Notes: a model not told the origin generated them from the letters alone. A stretch of 64,000 bases of DNA from Nocardioides sp. Soil774 (GCF_001428125.1 NZ_LMSM01000001.1:125306-189305), one strand, 5' to 3'; numbered from the stretch's first letter, positions 8,187 to 15,851 are shown. Program-made: numbers and translations.

Positions 8187-9242
8187 TCAACCTTGCAGGG
8201 GCAGCGGCACGCGGTGGATGGCCAGGTGGTCGTGGTTGGTGATCCACAGCGATCCCTGCACCGCCGCCACGCTGCCGCTGCCGGGAGGCAGCTCGACCAC
8301 GTGGGTCACCTCCCGGGACAGAGGGTCGATGCGCAGCACGGCGGAGTCCGTCCGCAGCCACACCCCGCCTGCGCCGACGGTCAGGTCGCCGCCACCGATC
8401 CGCAGCCCGGTGACGGCGATGGTGTCCGCCTCGCCCGAGCGCGCGTCGGCGCGGGTGACCGAGCCGTCGCCCTGGTTCATCACCCACGCGGCTCCGAAGC
8501 CGAGGTCGAAGAACCGCGGCGACGGGCCGGTGGGCGCGCTCGTCCACTCGCCGCCGGCCACCGGACGACGCTCCACCGTGGCGTGATCGGTGACCACCCA
8601 GAGCCAGCCGTAGCCCGCCCGGACCGCGACCGTCCCCTCGGGCGCCTCGACCTCGTCGACGACCGCGTCCCCCCGCACGACCACGATGCGGGGCTCGCTG
8701 GGCTCGACCAGGACGTACGCCGTCCCGTCCGCGGTGGCCCCCACCGTGGACTCGGCCACCGGGCTCGCGCCCAGCGGCACCCGAGCCAGCACCTCGCCAG
8801 TGACGGCGTCCAGGCGGAGCAGCACCGACGGCGTCAGGCTCGGCACCAGCACCTCCGCGCGGGTCGACTCGAGTGCCTGGACGACCGCGCCGGGCACGCG
8901 GGTGCGAGCCGTGATCCTGGCAGACGTCCCGTCGTAGCGCACGGCACCGGGCCGCACGCCCGAGACCCACACGCCCGTCCCCGCCGCCACCGCGAAGTCG
9001 GCGAAGGGCCGGGCGCTGATCGTCCGTCCGTCGACGTCGTCGAGGGTGAGCGGGTCAGGAAGGTCCCCGGCGGGCAGGTAGTCGGGTGACTGGTCGGTCT
9101 CGGCCGGTGCCGATGACGGGCTGCTCGTCGGGGCGGGCGACGGGCGTTCGGGCTCCGCGTCGTCCTGTGCGCAACCGGCCGGGAGCACCAGACCGGCCAT
9201 GAGGAGCGCGGCCACGGCCGCGCTGCGGACTCCGGGGACCAT
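8187..9242 (-). CDS. Lipoprotein with beta-propeller-like repeats, function unknown
   Basis: The 351-residue product begins with a signal peptide ending in the lipobox LVLPAGC, followed by a Pro/Ser/Ala-rich linker (SPAPTSSPSSAPAE) and then ~300 residues of repeating beta-strand units of the type G-x-x-W-V/L-x-x-x-D/R (for example GYGWLWVVTD, GFGAAWVMNQ, GAGGVWLRTD, VQGSLWITNH). This spacing is typical of YVTN/Vgb-like or NHL-like beta-propellers. No catalytic motif is visible, so it may be a surface binding or sensor protein. The ATG at 9242 is supported by GAAGGC just upstream and by the signal peptide; longer forms add an unlikely Arg-rich N-terminus. A TetR-type gene lies immediately upstream on the same strand. 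Confidence 0.7.
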   Translation of the reverse strand: MVPGVRSAAVAALLMAGLVLPAGCAQDDAEPERPSPAPTSSPSSAPAETDQSPDYLPAGDLPDPLTLDDVDGRTISARPFADFAVAAGTGVWVSGVRPGAVRYDGTSARITARTRVPGAVVQALESTRAEVLVPSLTPSVLLRLDAVTGEVLARVPLGASPVAESTVGATADGTAYVLVEPSEPRIVVVRGDAVVDEVEAPEGTVAVRAGYGWLWVVTDHATVERRPVAGGEWTSAPTGPSPRFFDLGFGAAWVMNQGDGSVTRADARSGEADTIAVTGLRIGGGDLTVGAGGVWLRTDSAVLRIDPLSREVTHVVELPPGSGSVAAVQGSLWITNHDHLAIHRVPLPLQG

Positions 9243-9349
9243 GCCTTCGAGGATCCGCGCGCCAAGGCCCGGGCGCCACCGACTTCGGCGGCGATCTAGA
9301 CCGCCGGGCCGCTCGTACGTCGGCGGGCCGCTCGGCGTGGGCCGGCGCC

Positions 9350-9369
9350 TGAAAGCAAGATTGCTTTCA
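9350..9369. promoter_or_regulatory. 20-bp palindrome, candidate TetR operator
   Basis: TGAAAGCAAGATTGCTTTCA has perfect 8-bp arms around a 4-bp centre, a size and symmetry typical of TetR-family operators. It overlaps the last codon of the tetR-type gene and lies ~110 bp upstream of the lipoprotein start. It could instead be a weak stem-loop ending the regulator transcript. Confidence 0.45.
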
Positions 9370-9882
9370 CGCCACCACCCGCTTGAGCACGGCCGACGCC
9401 GCGGCATGGTCGAAGTCCTCGTCGAGGAGCATCCGCAGGACCAGGCCGTCGATCAGCGCGTGCACCGCGTCGATCCTCCCGGAATCGGGGCCGTCACCCA
9501 GCTGGGCAGCCAGGACGGCTCGCTGTCGTTGCCAGACGTCGCGCACCGCCTTGCCCACGGACGGGGAGTGCAAGGCGACCTGCAGGCAGGCGGTCCAGAC
9601 CTGCGCATCGGACCTTTCTGCATCGTCGGCAGCCAGCCAGCTGTCCCAGGTGGGTCGCAGGTGGGGCGGGTGGCTCCGGCCCCGGGCATCGGCGACCAGC
9701 ACCATGAGCTCGTCCATGGGCCAGCGGCGCAGCCGCCGGGAGAGAGTCGCGGCGGAGATCCCGCACCGCTCGGCCACGACGGCCTGGCTGGGCAGGCCCA
9801 GGCCGTGCTCCCGGATGGCCCAGTAGAGGCCGGCGGCCAGGCTGGCGGAGGTCGTGAAGCGGTAGCTCAGCGAGAGCGACAT
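9367..9882 (-). CDS. TetR-like transcriptional regulator
   Basis: A 171-residue protein with an N-terminal helix-turn-helix region (SLAAGLYWAIREHGLGLPSQ then AVVAERCGISAATLSRRLRR, about residues 12-55) and an all-helical remainder ending in an AxVDGLVLRMLLDE-like dimerisation helix (IDGLVLRMLLDEDFDHAAAS), as in the TetR family. The length is slightly short for TetR proteins (180-220). The start at 9882 is the first ATG before the HTH. The ligand is unknown. Its targets may be the downstream lipoprotein gene, given the 20-bp palindrome between them, or the TauE/SafE gene upstream on the same strand. Confidence 0.7.
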   Translation of the reverse strand: MSLSLSYRFTTSASLAAGLYWAIREHGLGLPSQAVVAERCGISAATLSRRLRRWPMDELMVLVADARGRSHPPHLRPTWDSWLAADDAERSDAQVWTACLQVALHSPSVGKAVRDVWQRQRAVLAAQLGDGPDSGRIDAVHALIDGLVLRMLLDEDFDHAAASAVLKRVVA

Positions 9883-9944
9883 CAGGGACACCTGACCAGC
9901 CCAATAGGTTCGTCCCCGAACGCCAACCGCCCCTCCACAGGACC

Positions 9945-10952
9945 CTAGGAGCCGTCGACCTTCTTCATCCCCACCAGCCCGGGCCGGTAGGACGGGTCGT
10001 CGAGCTGGGCGATGGTGGGGGAGCCGAACATCGGCAGCCCCTGCCGCTTGCGCAGGAAGCCCCACACGATCGGCAGCACGAGCAGGACGGCGAGGCCCAC
10101 CCCGGCGATGAGCATCGGGTGCGTCTCGTCCTTGCCGAGGAGCGCCCAGCCTGACTTGTCGAGCAGCGCCACGCCGCTCATCGTGAGGACGACGACGATG
10201 CCGCGGCGGATGAACGACTGCGGCACGCGGGGGGCGAGCATCGAGCCGAGGATCGTGCCGGGCACCGAGCCGATGACCAGCGGGACGAGGATCGTCCAGT
10301 CGATGCCGTGGAGGGCGATGTTGGAGATGGCCGCAGCCATCACCAGCGGCACGGCCTGCACGAGGTCGGTGCCCACCAAGCGCACGGCCGACAGGCCGGG
10401 GTAGAGCATGAGCAGCGCGATCATGATGACCGAGCCGGAGCCGACGCTCGTGACGCCGACGAGCAGGCCGCCGAGCATGCCGACGAGCAGGGTGGGCACC
10501 ACGCGCACGGCCGGGTTGTCGTCGGAGACGTGGTCGCCCGAGCGCACCCGCAGCAGGTTGACGTAGAGCCGCAGGGCGTAGGTCGCGGCGGCGAGCAGCA
10601 GCGCGAAGCCGATGCAGATCACCAGCACGTGGTTGAGCTCGTCGATGTCGTCGGTGAACCACGACACGAGGTGTGGCCCGAGCAGCGCCATCGGGATCGA
10701 GCCGATCATCAGCCACTTGGCCAGCTGCATGTTGGGCGAGCCCTCGCGCTTGTGCACGATCGCGCCGCCGGTCTTGTAGATCGCGGCGGCAGTGAGGTCG
10801 GCGGTGACGACGGTCGCCGCCTCGCCCACGCCGAGGAAGAGCAGCGCCGGCGTCATCAACGCGCCGCCGCCCATGCCGGTGAGCCCCACGACGATGCCGA
10901 CGAAGAAGCCGGCGGCGAGGATCGCGAAGAACGTGGCGGTGATCCAGTCCAT
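9945..10952 (-). CDS. TauE/SafE family sulfite/organosulfonate exporter-like membrane protein
   Basis: The 335-residue protein has about eight membrane segments arranged as two halves, each opening with a Gly-rich motif: GIVVGLTGMGGGALMTPAL near residue 20 and GLLVGVTSVGSGSVIMIAL near 165. This duplicated motif is the hallmark of the TauE/SafE (DUF81) family, whose members move sulfite, sulfonates, sulfoacetate or thiosulfate. Start ATG 10952 is preceded by GGAGGGGA at good spacing and overlaps the last base of the phosphatase gene. Linkage to the APS kinase gene two genes upstream, with cysDN 5 kb away, fits a sulfur-related role, but the substrate is inferred. Confidence 0.85.
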   Translation of the reverse strand: MDWITATFFAILAAGFFVGIVVGLTGMGGGALMTPALLFLGVGEAATVVTADLTAAAIYKTGGAIVHKREGSPNMQLAKWLMIGSIPMALLGPHLVSWFTDDIDELNHVLVICIGFALLLAAATYALRLYVNLLRVRSGDHVSDDNPAVRVVPTLLVGMLGGLLVGVTSVGSGSVIMIALLMLYPGLSAVRLVGTDLVQAVPLVMAAAISNIALHGIDWTILVPLVIGSVPGTILGSMLAPRVPQSFIRRGIVVVLTMSGVALLDKSGWALLGKDETHPMLIAGVGLAVLLVLPIVWGFLRKRQGLPMFGSPTIAQLDDPSYRPGLVGMKKVDGS

Positions 10953-11494
10953 CAGCTCGTCCCCTCCGACGTGGCGCGGCCGGTCAGGCGGGGCACGATG
11001 ACGCTCAGCATGGCCCTGATTGTGCCGGTCGCGTGCTGGGCGGCTGCCTTCCCGCGCCGGTAGGGGTCGGCCACGTCGTGGGCGGGTGCCGACGGCGTAC
11101 GCCGCTGCCCGGCCGCCGCGACGAGCTCGCGCCCGCTGAGGTCGGGGATGTCGGCGATCGTCGCCTCGAACTGGCCGAGCGTGAACACCTTGCGGTGCAG
11201 CTGCGGGAAGTCGTCGAGGATGTGCTGGCGGTGCGCCGCCTCGGCGGTCAGCACCAGGTCGGCCTGCTGGAGCACGGCCGCGCTGAGGGGGCGGCTGCGG
11301 AAGTCGTCGGCCGTGCCCGCGGGGAGCAGGTCGGACATCTCGGCGTTCATCCGGTGGCCGTCGCGGGCGTGGGTGCCGATGCTGGCGAAGACCACGTCGG
11401 CGTCACCGGCGAGGTCGCGGGCGATGAGCTCCATCGCCGGCGAGCGGCAGATGTTGGCGGTGCACACGAAGAGCACCTCGAGCGGCTCAGGCAT
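10952..11494 (-). CDS. Low-molecular-weight protein-tyrosine phosphatase
   Basis: The 180-residue protein has the LMW-PTP signature C-x5-R at its N-terminus: VCTANICRSP with Cys11 as nucleophile and Arg17. The general-acid loop appears as VADPYRRG near residue 143, matching the family DPY motif. Such phosphatases (Wzb, CpsB-like partners) dephosphorylate tyrosine autokinases that control capsule chain length. The only tyrosine autokinase in the window is at 35.2 kb. The gene overlaps the upstream APS kinase gene by 8 bp and the downstream TauE/SafE gene by one base, so it sits in the middle of a three-gene operon that otherwise looks sulfur-related. Confidence 0.9.
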   Translation of the reverse strand: MPEPLEVLFVCTANICRSPAMELIARDLAGDADVVFASIGTHARDGHRMNAEMSDLLPAGTADDFRSRPLSAAVLQQADLVLTAEAAHRQHILDDFPQLHRKVFTLGQFEATIADIPDLSGRELVAAAGQRRTPSAPAHDVADPYRRGKAAAQHATGTIRAMLSVIVPRLTGRATSEGTS

Positions 11495-12701
11495 GCGAGC
11501 CCACGAGGTGGAGGTAGCCGGCTTCGTCGAGCGCGACGAGCACGTCGTGGAGGGCGTCCTCGATGGAGCGGCCGGTCGTGTCGACGCGCACCGCGGGGTC
11601 GTCGGGCTCCTCGTAGGGCGAGGAGATGCCGGTGAACTCGGGGATCTCGCCGGCGCGGGCCTTGGCGTAGAGGCCCTTGCGGTCGCGCCGCTCGCACTCC
11701 TCCAGCGGGGTGGCGACGTGGACGAGGAAGAACGCGCCGCCCGCGGCCTCGACCATCTCGCGCACCTGCTCGCGGGTCTCGGCGAAGGGCGCGATCGGGG
11801 AGCAGACCGCCACGCCGCCGTGGCGGGCGATCTCGGCGGCCACCCAGCCGATGCGGCGGATGTTGGTCTCGCGGTCGGCCTTGGAGAAGGTCAGGCCGGC
11901 CGACAGGTGACGGCGTACGACGTCGCCGTCGAGGCTGGTGACCGAGCGGCCGCCCTGCTCGAGCAGGAGGTCCATGAGCGCGCGGGCCAGCGTGGACTTG
12001 CCACTGCCCGAGAGGCCGGTGAAGAACAGCACCAGCCCCTGGTCCTCGGGCTCGGGGCTGTCCTCCTCGACGATCGCGGCGATGGCCTCGGGGTACCCCC
12101 CGATGGTCGAGGAAGGCGCGCCGACGCCTGTCGCGAGGCCCGGGCCGCCCAGGGCGTGGACCCGGTCGGGACCGGCGTAGTTGCCGAGCACCTGCGCGCC
12201 CAGTGCGTGGTCGACGTCGGCGTCGCCGTGCGAGGGCAGTGGCACCGCGACGACGGTCGCGTCGTCGAGGAGGTCGGCCGCGGCGAGGGTGGCGCGGACC
12301 AGCGCGACGGGGGACAGCTCGGGCGTGCCGGTGCCGATGAGCGCGACCAGCACCACCCGGCCGAGACCGCGCAGCTCGTCGATCTCGGCCTTGGTGAGGG
12401 CGTCGGTCACGGGCACGAACGTCGCGCCGGCGTGCTGCTCGCGCACCTGCGCGGGCGTGAGGTGCAGCCGGCGGAAGGGGCCGTACTGGGCGTGGGTCAG
12501 CGGCTCCAGCGACCCGTCGGCGGCAACGCGCGCCAGAGGCAGGCCCTCGGGGTCGACCAGCTCGGCCTCGGCCGCGCCGTCGGGGAGGGTGAGCGTCACC
12601 GCGCTCCCGGGCTCGTCGAAGCGCGCGATCGGCGCGTAGGCGCCGGAGACGAGGAGCTCCAGGTCGTCGAGCTCGGTCGGCGTGGGGCAGTGCTGGATCA
12701 C
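11487..12701 (-). CDS. cysC: APS kinase with N-terminal ATP-sulfurylase-like domain
   Basis: The C-terminal ~180 residues are an adenylylsulfate kinase: P-loop GLSGSGKST at about 228-236, LDGDVVRRHLSAGLTFSK, the FAETREQVRE segment, and GLYAKARAGEIPEFTGISSPYE, all family-typical; it phosphorylates APS to PAPS. Residues 1-185 resemble the PUA-like and partial catalytic region of homomeric ATP sulfurylase (ADPEG-like VDPEGLPLARV, YGPFRRLHLTPAQVR) but seem diverged, and a separate CysDN exists, so this half may be non-catalytic. The linker (about residues 189-200, ATGVGAPSSTIG) is encoded by a copy of the dispersed hairpin repeat, in-frame. The start is GTG at 12701 with GAGAGGA upstream. First gene of the cysC-phosphatase-tauE operon. 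Confidence 0.88.
   Translation of the reverse strand: MIQHCPTPTELDDLELLVSGAYAPIARFDEPGSAVTLTLPDGAAEAELVDPEGLPLARVAADGSLEPLTHAQYGPFRRLHLTPAQVREQHAGATFVPVTDALTKAEIDELRGLGRVVLVALIGTGTPELSPVALVRATLAAADLLDDATVVAVPLPSHGDADVDHALGAQVLGNYAGPDRVHALGGPGLATGVGAPSSTIGGYPEAIAAIVEEDSPEPEDQGLVLFFTGLSGSGKSTLARALMDLLLEQGGRSVTSLDGDVVRRHLSAGLTFSKADRETNIRRIGWVAAEIARHGGVAVCSPIAPFAETREQVREMVEAAGGAFFLVHVATPLEECERRDRKGLYAKARAGEIPEFTGISSPYEEPDDPAVRVDTTGRSIEDALHDVLVALDEAGYLHLVGSHA
12101..12137 (-). repeat. Dispersed hairpin repeat inside the APS kinase coding sequence
   Basis: Read on the minus strand this is CTCGCGACAGGCG, TCGG, then CGCGCCTTCCTCGACCATCG, matching the 3.2-kb copy (CGAGACAGGCG, CTG, CGCGCCTTCCTCAACCAGCG). 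The hairpin arms AGGCG/CGCCT are kept. The copy is a length that keeps the frame open and encodes a Gly/Ala/Ser/Thr-rich linker between the two domains. Confidence 0.6.
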
Positions 12702-12742
12702 CCGCGCATCCTCTCAGACCTGTGATCGCCTAGCCTGCCCGC

Positions 12743-13723
12743 ATGTCTGCCGCTGGCCTCCCCGTCCCTGGTATGCCCGTCGTGGCAGAGATCGTCCGCT
12801 CCGGGTTCGTGGAGGGGCACCACTACGGCTCGCTCGTCGCCCTGGCTGCGGCCGGCTCGGTGGACTGGTCGGTCGGTGACGTCACCTCCCCGGTGCTGCC
12901 GCGCTCGAGCAACAAGCCGATCCAGGCGCTGGCGATGGTCGAGCTCGGCCTCGACCTGCCCGACGACCTGCTCGCGCTGGCCTGCGCCTCGCACTCGGGC
13001 GAGTCCTTCCACGTGGACGGCGTACGCCGCACGCTCGCCTCGGCCGGCCTCGACGAGTCGGCGCTGCATACCCCGGTGGACTACCCGCTCGACGACGGCG
13101 CCCGCGACCAGCTGATCCGCGCGGGCGGAGCGCGCTCGCGCATCCTGATGAACTGCTCGGGCAAGCACGCGGCGATGCTGGCCACCTGCGTGCTCCGGGG
13201 CTGGGACACCGCGACCTACCTCCATCCAGACCACCCGCTGCAGGTCGCGATCCTCGAGACCTTCGCCCGGGTGACCGGCGAGCCCGTCGACACCGTCGCC
13301 GTGGACGGCTGCGGCGCCCCGCTGCTCTCGACCTCGCTGACCGGCCTCGCCCGCGCCTTCGCGGCGCTCGCCACCGCCACCGAGGGGCCCGAGCACCGGA
13401 TCGCCGAGGCGATCCGCCGGCACCCGCAGAACGTCAGCGGCACCACCCGCGACGAGCTCGCCCTGCACCGGGCGATCCCCGGCCTGATCGGCAAGGCGGG
13501 GGCCGAGTCGGTGTACGCCGTCGCGCTGCCCGACGGCCGCGCGTGGGCGCTCAAGACCGACGACGGCGCGCACCGGGTCCGGCCGGTGCTGATGGCCGAG
13601 GCGCTGCGGCGCTCCGGCGTGCTGGACGAGCCCGGCGTGGACGCCGACGCCGTCCGCTCGACCGGGCGGCTAGAACTGCTCGGCGGAGGAGTTCCTGTGG
13701 GGGAGATCCGCGCCGTCTTCTGA
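12743..13723 (+). CDS. Rhizobium-type (class 3) L-asparaginase
   Basis: The 326-residue protein belongs to the asparaginase-II family typified by Rhizobium etli ReAV, unrelated in fold to the E. coli enzymes; it hydrolyses L-asparagine to aspartate and ammonia. Visible signatures are the Ser-x-x-Lys motif in RSSNKPIQ (Ser55, Lys58), ASHSGE, the metal-site Cys-x-x-Lys in NCSGKHAAM, VDGCGAP, and a late Lys in WALKTDDG. Length fits the family. The ATG at 12743 follows TAGCCT by 6 nt, so the mRNA is probably leaderless. Its 3' end overlaps the opposing VanZ-like gene by 54 bp. It is divergent from the APS kinase gene and shows no functional link with neighbours. Confidence 0.88.
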   Translation: MSAAGLPVPGMPVVAEIVRSGFVEGHHYGSLVALAAAGSVDWSVGDVTSPVLPRSSNKPIQALAMVELGLDLPDDLLALACASHSGESFHVDGVRRTLASAGLDESALHTPVDYPLDDGARDQLIRAGGARSRILMNCSGKHAAMLATCVLRGWDTATYLHPDHPLQVAILETFARVTGEPVDTVAVDGCGAPLLSTSLTGLARAFAALATATEGPEHRIAEAIRRHPQNVSGTTRDELALHRAIPGLIGKAGAESVYAVALPDGRAWALKTDDGAHRVRPVLMAEALRRSGVLDEPGVDADAVRSTGRLELLGGGVPVGEIRAVF

Positions 13724-14158
13724 CCCGCGCGCGGGCAGCAGGGCCAGCAGCACCACGCCCAAGGCGGCGCCGACGAGGGTGCCGAGCGTGTTGGCGACCA
13801 CGTCGGTGTTGGTCGCCGAGCGGCCGTCGAGCCACACGGCCTGCACCACCTCGACGAAGAAGGACGCAACGAACCCTGTCGCCGTCCAGTCGCGCCATGA
13901 AAGACGAGGCCACACAGGGATGCCGAGCAGGCTCACTGGCACGAATGCAGCGACATTCAGACCGAACTCGACGCGTGAGGCTGCGGTCAGGGACTCCGGC
14001 ACACCGGCGCGCGCGAGGATGTGGGACGTGGTCTCGACGAGCAGCGTCGGACCAGCTGCCGAGGGGGACAGCAGGGTCACCGCCAGGACGACGATCCAAG
14101 CGGCCAGGGCGAGGCCACATGTGGCACGCACGATGACAGATGGGGTGTTTGCGGGCAC
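13670..14158 (-). CDS. VanZ-like membrane protein
   Basis: A 162-residue membrane protein with four predicted transmembrane segments and the VanZ-family pattern: NVAAFVPVSLLGIP in the second segment, FVEVVQAVWLDGRSATNTDV and ANTLGTLVGAALG. VanZ was first seen with teicoplanin resistance; the general function is unknown but it recurs in cell-envelope contexts. A TAGACT box lies 6 nt before the GTG start at 14158, suggesting a leaderless message. The last 54 bp lie antisense to the asparaginase gene. A second VanZ-like gene is at 33.6 kb and also overlaps its neighbour's 3' end. Confidence 0.8.
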   Translation of the reverse strand: MPANTPSVIVRATCGLALAAWIVVLAVTLLSPSAAGPTLLVETTSHILARAGVPESLTAASRVEFGLNVAAFVPVSLLGIPVWPRLSWRDWTATGFVASFFVEVVQAVWLDGRSATNTDVVANTLGTLVGAALGVVLLALLPARGSEDGADLPHRNSSAEQF

Positions 14159-14227
14159 CCGTGAAGTCTAGAGGCCTCGGCGCAAACTGCCTTGTTAGCG
14201 CGGATCTTCGAGTAGGTACTGATCTTT

Positions 14228-14277
14228 GTGAGCGTACTCACGCCGCGAGGGTTTGATTTTGCTAACAACAGTTAGCA
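14228..14277. promoter_or_regulatory. Two palindromes upstream of the XRE regulator gene, candidate operators
   Basis: GTGAGCGTACTCAC (14228-14241) has 5-bp arms and TGCTAACAACAGTTAGCA (14260-14277) has 7-bp arms around AACA. A further GTTAGC half-site is at 14194-14199. The second palindrome ends 10 bp before the regulator's ATG, where a bound repressor would block transcription, so autoregulation by the XRE protein is likely. GGAGGT directly abuts the ATG, an unusually short ribosome-site spacing. Confidence 0.6.
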
Positions 14278-14287
14278 CAATGGAGGT

Positions 14288-14683
14288 ATGGCGAAGGACA
14301 AGAGCACCAAGACGAGCAAGGCTGTCGCCGGCTCGCTGGGCTCGCTGGGCGACTACCTCAAGGAACAGCGCCTGGCCGCCCAGCTGTCGCTGCGTCAGCT
14401 CGCTGACCAGGTCGGCGTGAGCAACCCCTACCTCAGCCAGATCGAGCGCGGCCTGCGCAAGCCGTCGGCCGAGGTGCTGCAGCAGCTGGCGCGCGCCCTG
14501 CGGGTCTCCGCCGAGCAGCTCTACGTGCGCGCCGGGATCGTCCACCCCGACTCGGGCCAGGCCGGATCCGTGGAGCTGGCGATCCTCGCCGACACCGGGC
14601 TGACCGAGCGGCAGAAGCACTCGCTGCTCGACGTCTATGCCTCGTTCCTCGCGCTCAACGAGCGCGACGCCGCCGCTTCCTGA
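14288..14683 (+). CDS. XRE-family helix-turn-helix regulator (Rv0474-like)
   Basis: The 131-residue protein has a classic Cro/C1-type HTH at about residues 20-75: LGDYLKEQRLAAQLSLRQLA, then GVSNPYLSQIERGLRKPS and a final helix LQQLARALRVSAEQLY. The C-terminal part is helical and probably mediates dimerisation. Together with the following HbhA-like and DUF2516 genes it reproduces the order of M. tuberculosis Rv0474-Rv0475-Rv0476. It would bind DNA and control its own or the HbhA-like gene; two palindromes lie just upstream. The ATG at 14288 is the first in-frame start, but the GGAGGT only one base upstream is too close for normal initiation, so the mRNA may be translated atypically. Confidence 0.85.
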   Translation: MAKDKSTKTSKAVAGSLGSLGDYLKEQRLAAQLSLRQLADQVGVSNPYLSQIERGLRKPSAEVLQQLARALRVSAEQLYVRAGIVHPDSGQAGSVELAILADTGLTERQKHSLLDVYASFLALNERDAAAS

Positions 14684-14728
14684 CCCCCCAGCCCTGACAG
14701 ACCACACCACCACCCCAAGGAGAACGAC

Positions 14729-15436
14729 ATGGCCACCGCCAAGTTCGACATCAAGACCGAGGCCCTCAAGCCCGTCCTCGCCGGCGTCGGCGTCACCGAC
14801 CTCGCCGTCGAGGCCGTCCGCGAGGCCGTCGCCGACGTGCAGAAGCGCATCGCCGCGGTCCAGAAGGACGTCACCACCCGGGTGGCGGACGTGCAGAAGT
14901 TCGACGCCAAGGCCACTGCCCAGGCCCGCCGCGCCGCCATCGAGGCCCGCGTCACCGAGCTGCAGGCCGAGGCCAAGGCCTACCCCGCCAAGGTGACCTC
15001 GCAGGTCTCCACCCTGGTCGACGAGAACGTCGCCGCCGCCAACGCCACCTACACCGAGCTGGTCAAGCGCGGCGAGTCGCTCGTGACCCGCATCCGCCGC
15101 CAGGAGGCGACCACCGCCACGGTGAAGTCGGCCAAGACCACCGTGTCGAAGGCGAAGACCACCGCCACCCAGGCCAAGGAGGCCGCCGAGGCCGAGGTCG
15201 TCGCCGCCGACAAGACCGCCGCCACCAAGGTCGCCCCCAAGCCGAAGCCGACGGCCAAGAAGGCCACCCAGAAGGCCGCCGGCAAGAAGGCCGCGGCCAC
15301 CAGGGCCCGCAACACCGCCGCGAAGAAGACGGCCACCGCCCAGGGCAGCGCCAAGGCCACCGCGACCGCCGCGAAGACCACGGCGACCAACGCGGTCAAG
15401 GCCGTCGCCGACGCCGCCGAGAAGGTCGGCGACTGA
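14729..15436 (+). CDS. HbhA-like heparin-binding / histone-like protein
   Basis: The 235-residue protein has an N-terminal ~130-residue helical, coiled-coil-type region (repeated VADVQKRIAAVQKDV-like heptads) followed by a Lys/Ala/Thr-rich basic tail with PKPTAKKA, AGKKAAATRA and AAKKTATAQG segments. This layout matches mycobacterial heparin-binding haemagglutinin HbhA (Rv0475), a surface adhesin whose Lys-rich tail binds sulfated glycans, though such tails also bind DNA. AAGGAG lies 8 nt before the ATG. The gene is 45 bp downstream of the XRE regulator and is followed by a strong terminator hairpin. There is no signal peptide, as in HbhA. Whether it acts at the surface or on the nucleoid cannot be told from sequence. 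Confidence 0.75.
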   Translation: MATAKFDIKTEALKPVLAGVGVTDLAVEAVREAVADVQKRIAAVQKDVTTRVADVQKFDAKATAQARRAAIEARVTELQAEAKAYPAKVTSQVSTLVDENVAAANATYTELVKRGESLVTRIRRQEATTATVKSAKTTVSKAKTTATQAKEAAEAEVVAADKTAATKVAPKPKPTAKKATQKAAGKKAAATRARNTAAKKTATAQGSAKATATAAKTTATNAVKAVADAAEKVGD

Positions 15437-15480
15437 AGAGCACCAGCCGATGACGACCAGCTGACGCTGTTCTGAGCACC

Positions 15481-15514
15481 GCCCCCGCCCACCGGATCCC
15501 CGGAGGGCGGGGGC
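15481..15514 (+). terminator. Rho-independent-type hairpin after the HbhA-like gene
   Basis: GCCCCCGCCC (15481-15490) pairs perfectly with GGGCGGGGGC (15505-15514) around a 14-nt loop that itself contains CCGG/CCGG. It is followed by TTCGTG. It lies 45 bp after the stop codon and before the DUF2516 gene. Confidence 0.85.
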
Positions 15515-15551
15515 TTCGTGCGTCGCAGGGTGTGCGTGCGCCCCTTACGCT

Positions 15552-15851
15552 GTGCAGGTGAACATCTACGCGTTCCAGAGCAACTTCATGCTGGTGGTGC
15601 TCGTGGTGCTGCTCGCGGTCAAGGGCTTCGCCTTCGTCAACGCACTGACCTGGTCGGTCGAGGCCTACGACGCGGCCGGCAAGCTCACCAAGCAGGCGTG
15701 GTGCGCGATCACGGGCCTTGGCTTCGTCGCCCAGCTGATCCTGATCAGCTCCTCGCCGCTCGGGATCATCCACCTGGCGTTCACCATTGCCGCGCTCGTC
15801 TACCTCGCCGACGTACGTCCTGCGCTGGCCGAGGTCACCTCGCACCGCTGA
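15552..15851 (+). CDS. DUF2516 family small membrane protein (Rv0476-like)
   Basis: A 99-residue protein with two to three hydrophobic segments (LVVLVVLLAVKGFAFVNAL, WCAITGLGFVAQLILI and IIHLAFTIAALVYLADV) and the family feature VYLADVRPAL at the C-terminus. It corresponds in position and size to M. tuberculosis Rv0476 beside hbhA. The function is unknown. Start GTG at 15552 is the longest form; GTG at 15558 is an equally possible start two codons later. A terminator separates it from the HbhA-like gene, so it probably has its own promoter. Confidence 0.8.
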   Translation: MQVNIYAFQSNFMLVVLVVLLAVKGFAFVNALTWSVEAYDAAGKLTKQAWCAITGLGFVAQLILISSSPLGIIHLAFTIAALVYLADVRPALAEVTSHR

